Origin: a virus | Virus record (IMG/VR): IMGVR_UViG_3300037101_000175 | Span: 1-26,932 of that record | Strand: one strand, 5' to 3' | Length of the DNA: 26,932 bases | Part shown: piece after piece, positions 21,659 to 26,932 of the stretch | How positions within the stretch are numbered: position 1 is the first letter of the stretch | How the letters are laid out: each line of letters starts with the position of its first letter | Position numbers and translations under genes: made by a program | Notes under the pieces: model-generated | Databases searched by the model: none | What the model was told of the DNA's origin: nothing | The model's input: the letters and a program-made list of their open reading frames with translations, nothing else

Positions 21659-23530
21659 TCACCCCTGTTGCGCGGTCTGGTAGCCCAAGGGCTTGTAGGC
21701 CGCATAGACATTACCGAGGATCATTCCCGCCGTTGACGTCCCGGTCAATTGCAAGCTCATCTGCTTGAACTGGATCGGCTTCGACCAATATATCGGCCTC
21801 TGAACCACCTTTGGGGCTGTGCTCCCCCAAAATCCCTCCCCCCAGAGGAACGTCCCCCAGATGTAGAGCGACACGCCCGTGGCAGTGATCGTCGGTGTGT
21901 CGAGCACCGCCCCGATTTCGTTGCGCGCGGAGACCTGGATTGTCTGGGCGTTTTGCAGGCAGCACATCACCGTCGCCTGCACCATCACGTTCTCCGCCTC
22001 GGCGAATCCGTCGGGAAGCAAGGTTGTGGAGAATTCCCAGGTCAGGGCCAAGCCGTTCTCGACCAGGGAGTCTGCAGGCCCCGGCGTGGAATTGCTCTGC
22101 CATAGCTGCCCCGGAATGCCGTAGGGCGCGATGATGAAGCCGTTGCCGGCCGACCCTTGCCACGGTTGGATAAGGCTGGCGGGAAAGGTGTGAGCTCCGC
22201 TCCATACCTTGCGCGACAGGTGATACCAATATTCTTCGTGCGGCTGGTTCTGAGCGCCGCCGTTCTGAACCGAGGCCCGGTAGGTGTCGCCGTTGAAAGC
22301 GGCGCAAATGCGGCTGGGGAAAACCGCTTCGAGGAAGCCGAGGCTGACGCCCTGGCCGTCGGCGCCGATCGGCGGGGTGATATTCCCCCCCTGGTCGATC
22401 ATCCGCAGTCCGTCAGATGCGACGAAGACGAGGCCCTTGTTGGTATTGACGATGGAATTCGGCGCGATGGTCCCCTGGCCGGTGCCGACGGAATTGACTG
22501 CGAGGGCGCCGGCCGAGCCCGCCGACGCAGAGAAGTCTCCGGTTATCATCACCATCTGCGATGCGCCCTGGAAGGCGATTAGCGTCTGGAGCACGCCGCC
22601 GGTGGTCTGGTAGACCGGCAGGCCACCGAAGGCCGTGTCGGGCAGCCCATTGCTGTTGGTCAGAGCCTGCCCGGCGTTGGTGATCTGGGTGGCATTGCCC
22701 GAGTCGCTGAACTGCCGCCCGTTGGCGACGGCAAACCAGGCCCGGCCGGTGAAGTTTTTCACTGCCACGGGGATCGACACCAGGGCATTGCCGTTGGTGT
22801 TGCCTGCCCCCCACTGCGGCGCAGCCGTCGTGCCGCCGTACACCGTCAAGATCACCCCTGCGTGGCTGCCCGTGGCTGCTGCCGACAGGGTGGCGGAGAG
22901 GCCATTGACCGCGATCGCCGTGATCGTGGTGCCGGCGGGGATGTCGCCGGCCGATGACGAAATCGCCATGCCGATGTTCCACCCAGCCTGAAGGGCGTTG
23001 AACGACAGGGACGTCAGCGCATTGGTGCCGTTGGTCGCGCCCGTGATCGAGGATGAGGTGAAGCCGGAGATATCGAGCCAGCCGAAAAAATTGCTGCCGC
23101 TGCTGAAGCCAGGGTGTGTAAACACCACGCGGTTTCCGACCACGTCACAGGTCGGCGGCACCCAGTCCCCGGCCGTCGACAGAGACGCCGGCAAATTGCC
23201 CGCCGTCACCCCGCTGATAGAGAGGAACGTGTTGGTGGCGATGTTGTAGGCGAAGGGCTGACTCCGGCTGGCGTAGGCGCCCGAGGCGATCAAGCCATAG
23301 GCGATGTTGCCGACCACCCTGAGACACTCGATTTCCCCTGGCGAGTTGAAGCCGGGGAAGGTGGTCAGGACGAAGGACGCTGGGCGCGGCACCCACATCT
23401 GCGGGTTGTTCGGCGCCGGGATCAGGTTGGACAGCGACTCCATGGCACCGGGAAACAGGTTGGTGCCGTCGACACCGTCCGTCAGCCCCTTCGGCCGCAC
23501 CGAAATCGTCTTGAATCCGCGAATCGCCAT
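21659..23530 (-). CDS. Large tail protein (nozzle or stabilisation type)
   Basis: A 623-aa beta-rich protein. It starts MAIRGFKTISVRPKGLTDGV, then AMESLSNLIPAPNNPQMWVP, a layout typical of podoviral proteins that form the tail tube end or stabilise packaged DNA. Repeated patterns of WFAVANGRQF, MVMITGDFSAS and GLVFVASDGLRMIDQ look like propeller blades. An inserted module at about 180-228 (GWNIGMAISSSAGDIPAGTT and continuation) is also found in the protein at 25427-25960. The gene follows the tail adapter gene by one base. The role is inferred from order: capsid, adapter, then this. Confidence 0.78.
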   Translation of the reverse strand: MAIRGFKTISVRPKGLTDGVDGTNLFPGAMESLSNLIPAPNNPQMWVPRPASFVLTTFPGFNSPGEIECLRVVGNIAYGLIASGAYASRSQPFAYNIATNTFLSISGVTAGNLPASLSTAGDWVPPTCDVVGNRVVFTHPGFSSGSNFFGWLDISGFTSSSITGATNGTNALTSLSFNALQAGWNIGMAISSSAGDIPAGTTITAIAVNGLSATLSAAATGSHAGVILTVYGGTTAAPQWGAGNTNGNALVSIPVAVKNFTGRAWFAVANGRQFSDSGNATQITNAGQALTNSNGLPDTAFGGLPVYQTTGGVLQTLIAFQGASQMVMITGDFSASAGSAGALAVNSVGTGQGTIAPNSIVNTNKGLVFVASDGLRMIDQGGNITPPIGADGQGVSLGFLEAVFPSRICAAFNGDTYRASVQNGGAQNQPHEEYWYHLSRKVWSGAHTFPASLIQPWQGSAGNGFIIAPYGIPGQLWQSNSTPGPADSLVENGLALTWEFSTTLLPDGFAEAENVMVQATVMCCLQNAQTIQVSARNEIGAVLDTPTITATGVSLYIWGTFLWGEGFWGSTAPKVVQRPIYWSKPIQFKQMSLQLTGTSTAGMILGNVYAAYKPLGYQTAQQG

Positions 23531-23531
23531 G

Positions 23532-24293
23532 TCACCAGCCGACCACTTTGGTGTTCCGCAGGTTCGTGAAGTTGGAACCGAAGCGGCGGCGATCTAAAGT
23601 GACACGCTTCGAGCGCGTCTCGGGATTGTCAAGCATCGGCATTAGGCGCCTAAGGATACCCTGCGCCCCCATGTCGCCCTTGCCGAGAAATTCCGCCGCG
23701 CGAGGATCGTTGGCGATCTTCATTAGCTCGCCTGCCAGCCGCGTATAGAGATAGGTTGAAGAGGGGAACCACGGCTGCGCGGTCGACGTCTCGGGGGCGA
23801 CCGTGGCTGCTGGCTGCGCCTTGTACCGGACATAGACGGTGTAGGTGCCGCTCGGCGGCGGGTAGACGAACAGGTTCGGCACGCCCCCCGTCCCCAGCGG
23901 CGCCATGTCGACCGCGTACCAGTAGGGATAGGACTGAACGCCGGCCTGCTGCACCGTCATGTCGAACTCAGCCAAGTCGAGAGCGATCAGGGGATAGGGG
24001 ACGCCGAGGAGGGTCCAGAAGACATCCCCGGCATCCGCGCGCAAGAAGGTGGCAGGAAGGGGGTACGGCCCGCTGCCCGGCTGGAGCTGGGTGGACAGCG
24101 GGCCGCTCGCTGCGACCAACCCCGGATTGAAGTGGAAGCTGGTGAACCCCTCTGTGGCGTCGAAGTCATAAGTCTGGGCAACCTCTTCCAGGATGGCATT
24201 GAAAATCTGCCCGGCCTGCGCCGTAAATCCCTGGGTGTTCGCCATTTGACAGGCGAGGGTGACCAACTGCGTGAATGTCAGAACAGCAGCCAC
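23532..24293 (-). CDS. Tail adapter protein (T7 gp11-like position)
   Basis: A 253-aa protein that begins at GTG (24293), giving (V/M)AAVLTFTQLVTLACQMA and NTQGF. The preceding bases GAAGGGTAGG form a plausible ribosome binding site. The frame extends to 24362, but that would overlap the upstream gene. The N-terminal helix and the following LEEVAQTYDFDATEGFTSFH pattern, a beta part with GTYTVYVRYKAQP, and a C-terminal helical part (YTRLAGELMKIANDPRAAEF) match the tail adapter that links portal and nozzle in podoviruses. Placement directly before the large tail protein supports this. Confidence 0.78.
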   Translation of the reverse strand: MAAVLTFTQLVTLACQMANTQGFTAQAGQIFNAILEEVAQTYDFDATEGFTSFHFNPGLVAASGPLSTQLQPGSGPYPLPATFLRADAGDVFWTLLGVPYPLIALDLAEFDMTVQQAGVQSYPYWYAVDMAPLGTGGVPNLFVYPPPSGTYTVYVRYKAQPAATVAPETSTAQPWFPSSTYLYTRLAGELMKIANDPRAAEFLGKGDMGAQGILRRLMPMLDNPETRSKRVTLDRRRFGSNFTNLRNTKVVGW

Positions 24294-24312
24294 CCCGCAC
24301 CTACCCTTCAGG

Positions 24313-24882
24313 TCAGCCGACGAGACTCCGTCGGCGGGTGATTTCCGTCGCCAGGCGAGCAATCTCCGCCTGGCGACGCTCGATCGAAATGGCGAGATTT
24401 TTCACCGCGGCATCGCGCTCAGCATCGGCCTTGTCGATCTCGGCCTTTATTTTGGCCTTTGCCTGGACGAACCGGTTGAGATTGGCAGCGACATGGCCGC
24501 GAGGCTCGAAAACGCCGTCGCGCCCGCTGGCGCGGAACTCCTCATAGGCGACAGCGTGCGTCGTGGTGTGTTGCGCCTCGATCTCGCTGTATTCCACCGC
24601 GCGCTCGGCCTGGCGCTTGACGTGGCTGGCCTCAACCACCTTGCGGTCCTCGTCGTACTGGGCGAGTTCCGACTCCATCTTGGTCAACTGCTCCTGAAGA
24701 TCGGGCAGCTCGGCCTGGGCAGCTTGGCGCTCGGCCATCAGCACCAGGCCGTCGACCAGGCCGCTGCCGGCCGCGCCGATGTCCCCTTGGGGAAAGAAGG
24801 TCTGAAAGCGGACCTGCCCGCCGCCGGCCAGCGTCTTGATGACGTCGACGCCAACTGCTGCCGTCTGGATTGCGGCGCTCAT
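24313..24882 (-). CDS. Coiled-coil virion-region protein
   Basis: A 189-aa protein starting MSAAIQTAAVGVDVIKTLAG, followed by a Gly-containing segment, then heavily charged heptad-like sequence (QEQLTKMESELAQYDEDRKV and on to the end). Nearly the whole C-terminal two thirds is predicted coiled coil. No enzymatic motif. Its ATG overlaps the stop of the gene before it (ATGA). It sits between the capsid-proximal genes and the tail adapter, where head-completion or head-tail joining proteins would be expected. Not recognised. Confidence 0.75.
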   Translation of the reverse strand: MSAAIQTAAVGVDVIKTLAGGGQVRFQTFFPQGDIGAAGSGLVDGLVLMAERQAAQAELPDLQEQLTKMESELAQYDEDRKVVEASHVKRQAERAVEYSEIEAQHTTTHAVAYEEFRASGRDGVFEPRGHVAANLNRFVQAKAKIKAEIDKADAERDAAVKNLAISIERRQAEIARLATEITRRRSLVG

Positions 24883-25406
24883 GCTGCTGCTCCCTTCGGC
24901 AGGTTCGTCGACCCGCGCGGGCTGATTTTGGTCAGGTGCTGGCGACGGTAGGAGTCGGTCGGAACTTTGCCGTCGAACTCACGACGCTGGTGGTTCCAGC
25001 AATTCTGCTGCTGCTCCATCAGAGACGCGGCAACATGCCGCGGCATATCATAGGTGCGGCCGTGCCAGTAGGGCTGGCCGTTGACGGTGATGTTCGGGGC
25101 GAACTCGGGCAGGTCGATGGTGCAAGCGACGATCTCGTCCATTTCGTTGCCGACGATCATCCCATCGGAGTGCTTCAGCGCCTCCAGTTCCTGCTCCTCG
25201 ACGGCCTTCAGCGCGTCTTTGCGGCGTTCTGCCGCGAGACGCGTGCGGGCTTTCTCGCGGGCCGCCAGCACCTCGTCGTTGGTCAGGATGGGGTGCAGGC
25301 GCTCCACCGGCGCCTCCGCGACAAGCTGGGAGTTCGCGGCAGCCGAGTCGTCGACGTCAGCGACCGGTGGAACAGGCTTTTTCGGGATCGGGATCGGGAT
25401 AGACAT
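24879..25406 (-). CDS. Conserved virion-region protein
   Basis: A 175-aa protein. The N-terminus is Pro/Ile-rich (MSIPIPIPKKPVPPVADVDD). A charged helical middle follows (LAAREKARTRLAAERRKDAL). Then comes a compact domain, VACTIDLPEFAPNITVNGQP with YWHGRTYDMPRHVAASLMEQ, whose pattern I have seen in proteins encoded near the capsid gene of short-tailed phages. The function is not known to me. It is probably a minor structural or scaffold-type component. Its stop overlaps the coiled-coil gene's start. Confidence 0.72.
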   Translation of the reverse strand: MSIPIPIPKKPVPPVADVDDSAAANSQLVAEAPVERLHPILTNDEVLAAREKARTRLAAERRKDALKAVEEQELEALKHSDGMIVGNEMDEIVACTIDLPEFAPNITVNGQPYWHGRTYDMPRHVAASLMEQQQNCWNHQRREFDGKVPTDSYRRQHLTKISPRGSTNLPKGAAA

Positions 25407-25426
25407 TTGCGAACTCCGTTTCAGGT

Positions 25427-25960
25427 TCAGGAATGCGTCCAGGTGCCGGCCGTGATCGTCTGGCCGGCGTTGGTGCCCGTGGCAGCGGCCGACATGGTGA
25501 TGGTCAGGCCGTTGCTGCTTATGGCCGTGATGGTGGTCGCGGCGGGGATGTCGTTCTGGGCAGCGGCCAGCACCATGCCGATGGTCCAGCCGGCCGTGAT
25601 CGCGCTGGTGGTCACCGTCAGGGTTTTGCTGGTGGCAGTGGACCCGGTCAGAGTCAGAGTCTTCGGGAGAACGTTCCCGGACACCACGATCGGCCAGCCG
25701 CTGGGGTCGACCATGATCCAGTCGCCCGGCAGCAGCTTGATCTTCCCACGCCCGCCCGGCAGGGTCAGAACTCCTGCTCCGACGTCGAGCCCGCTCAGGG
25801 AGGTGCTATTCGACCGGATGTTGCCCTGGTCATTGACGATAGCCAGGGCGATGGTGGCGAGGTCGGCCGCAGACGCCCCCGAGCCATAGCCGGGGAGGTA
25901 TTGGAGGGCGTTGGTGTAGCTGTTGGTTGCCGCGGTGCCCGCCGTCTTGATGTTGCTCAT
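25427..25960 (-). CDS. Virion protein with a module shared with the large tail protein
   Basis: A 177-aa protein starting MSNIKTAGTAATNSYTNALQ. The central part has GAGVLTLPGGRGKIKLLPGD. The C-terminal domain (about 122-170) reads GWTIGMVLAAAQNDIPAATT then ITAISSNGLTITMSAAATG. It clearly matches residues of about 180-228 of the large tail protein and probably forms a small beta domain. A TTG six bases upstream is less likely than the ATG at 25960. It lies near the capsid gene and may decorate the capsid; this is inferred. Confidence 0.75.
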   Translation of the reverse strand: MSNIKTAGTAATNSYTNALQYLPGYGSGASAADLATIALAIVNDQGNIRSNSTSLSGLDVGAGVLTLPGGRGKIKLLPGDWIMVDPSGWPIVVSGNVLPKTLTLTGSTATSKTLTVTTSAITAGWTIGMVLAAAQNDIPAATTITAISSNGLTITMSAAATGTNAGQTITAGTWTHS

Positions 25961-25962
25961 AA

Positions 25963-26214
25963 TCAACCGCCGCCGCTGGCGAAGCCCTGGATTTGGGCGA
26001 GATTCGCATTGAGCAGCGCAGCCATGTTGGTGCCGAACGTGGCGCAGGCCGTGGTGATGTTGGCAGACGTCGGCGCGTCAGCCCCAGGCACCGCGACGGC
26101 ATTGCCGGGCACCAGCAAGGTCGACGCCTGGATCTGCTGCGCCGAGGCAACGGACATCGGGCCGCAACCGTCACCCACCCACTTGAGTCGGACTTCCCCG
26201 TCGAGGACATACAT
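25963..26214 (-). CDS. Small capsid-proximal protein, 83 aa
   Basis: An 83-aa protein MYVLDGEVRLKWVGDGCGPM, with a C-terminal part AALLNANLAQIQGFASGGG. The ATG at 26214 follows GGAG at a proper distance; the TTG at 26232 in the same frame is less convincing. It is the first gene after the major capsid gene. Such small proteins with a beta-rich start and helical end may be capsid decoration or head-completion proteins, but I do not recognise a family. Confidence 0.72.
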   Translation of the reverse strand: MYVLDGEVRLKWVGDGCGPMSVASAQQIQASTLLVPGNAVAVPGADAPTSANITTACATFGTNMAALLNANLAQIQGFASGGG

Positions 26215-26244
26215 TTCAGTTCTCCAATCCAAGAATTTCGGACA

Positions 26245-26263
26245 GGGGAGGGTGCCCCCCCCC
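26245..26263 (-). promoter_or_regulatory. Poly-G stem-loop after the major capsid gene
   Basis: On the transcribed (-) strand a run of ten G (26264 to 26255) is followed by CACCCTCCCC, able to fold into a stem of eight pairs with one G-U wobble and a 3-nt loop, ten bases after the capsid stop. No T-tract follows. It may reduce downstream transcription or protect the capsid mRNA 3' end. Poly-G this long is also prone to slippage and sequencing error. Confidence 0.35.
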
Positions 26264-26272
26264 CTACCGGGT

Positions 26273-26932
26273 TCAGCCGAAGGTCGCTGTGTAAGCGGAC
26301 ACGCTCTCGATCCGCGCCATGAACTGGACGTTGAGGAGAATCGTTCCGTAGAAGGTTTTCCAGCCGATGATGCGCTGCTGATTGAGCGGATCGCTCTTGT
26401 CCGCGTCCTTCAGGTACGACCACTCGACGTCCTTCAGCTTGACCTGGCCGTAAGCGCCGCGGCCGATAACGTAGGTCGGATACACGGTCAGACCCGTGGC
26501 GGGGCTGGCGGGCGGGGTCTGCGCCATGCCGGTGCCAGTGATCGTCACCGCCGTATTCGGCGGGATTTGCGTCGCCTGGCCGGCGAGCGGGCCGTTGACG
26601 GGGCCCGATGCGCACAGGCCGAGATTGGTCGGGCTGTTGGTGGTGCCGACGTAGATGTTGAAGGTGTAGCCGACCGTGTTGGGCGTGGTGACGGTGATGC
26701 CGCCGTTGGCCGCGTTCATGACGATCGCGGCCGGCGCGGCGCCGCCGTAAATCCTGCTCTCGTACTGGTTCTGCGTGTCGACGCCGGTAACCAGGATGTA
26801 TTGGCTCGCCGCGCTGAAGCTGCCGGCGTTGGCGGCATAGTTTCCGACGATGGCCGCGTATCCGGTCCACGACGGCACCATGTTGGACTTGCAGAAGCGG
26901 ATGCCGGACCACTCGCCCGCCTCGTAATTGTA
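26273..26932 (-). CDS. Major capsid protein, N4 gp56-type (5' end outside window)
   Basis: The frame is open to the window edge; 219 C-terminal residues are visible, starting YNYEAGEWSGIRFCKSNMVP. This motif, and the end VYPTYVIGRGAYGQVKLKDV ... SDPLNQQRIIGWKTFYGTIL ... ARIESVSAY, match the C-terminal part of N4 gp56-family (HK97-fold) major capsid proteins. An apparent start at 26881 is internal and should be ignored. A beta-rich insertion (about 75-125 of the visible part: NGGITVTTPNTVGYTFNIYV) resembles a surface domain. It is the first gene of the visible late operon; portal and terminase should lie outside the window to the right. Confidence 0.9.
   Translation of the reverse strand, partial: YNYEAGEWSGIRFCKSNMVPSWTGYAAIVGNYAANAGSFSAASQYILVTGVDTQNQYESRIYGGAAPAAIVMNAANGGITVTTPNTVGYTFNIYVGTTNSPTNLGLCASGPVNGPLAGQATQIPPNTAVTITGTGMAQTPPASPATGLTVYPTYVIGRGAYGQVKLKDVEWSYLKDADKSDPLNQQRIIGWKTFYGTILLNVQFMARIESVSAYTATFG

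Overview
The window is part of a GC-rich tailed-phage (Caudoviricetes) genome or prophage. The major capsid protein, tail-adapter-like and T7-type ejection proteins point to a short-tailed, podovirus-like virion. The host is probably Gram-negative: there is an O-antigen ligase-like gene and several Sec-type signal peptides. High GC and the style of the small phage genes suggest an alphaproteobacterium, but this is inference. No integrase, terminase large subunit, portal or RNA polymerase gene lies in the window, so lifestyle cannot be settled. No tRNA, rRNA, IS element or CRISPR array was recognised, and there is no gene-free stretch longer than 300 bases.

Region 1-4893 (+) is a replication operon: the end of a Gly-X repeat protein, an SNF2-type helicase, a structured leader, a CHC2/Toprim primase, a small double-HTH protein, two very small ORFs, a RepA-like RecA-fold ATPase and SSB. 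Most junctions are ATGA overlaps, implying translational coupling. Region 4890-5811 (-) is a short operon: a Cro/CI-like HTH protein, a GapR-reminiscent coiled-coil protein and a DUF1064 nuclease-like protein. From a promoter-like region at about 5854-5898 a rightward recombination operon starts (5911-8842, +). It holds a YqaJ-type exonuclease, an ERF annealing protein, two hypotheticals and what looks like a decayed P-loop ATPase.

Region 8839-26932 (- except one gene) is the late operon, read right to left. The order is: major capsid protein (5' end outside the window), small virion proteins, coiled-coil protein, tail adapter, large tail protein, adhesin region, lysis cassette (fibre-associated small protein, holin-like, lysozyme, papain-like peptidase, membrane protein), a T7 gp13-like GNAT protein, three long ejection-type proteins, a PurD-like ATP-grasp enzyme and a small packaging-like protein without a normal start codon.

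The most unusual stretch is 17.1-21.2 kb. Three leftward adhesin-like genes begin with Sec-type signal peptides. One of them (20825-21202) carries an in-frame amber codon. They surround a rightward Wzy_C/O-antigen ligase-family membrane protein. Other points of note are a helically phased repeat array at 15667-15774, a PurD-like protein with altered metal-site residues, a domain shared by two virion proteins, and the CTG-or-frameshift gene at 8839-9105.
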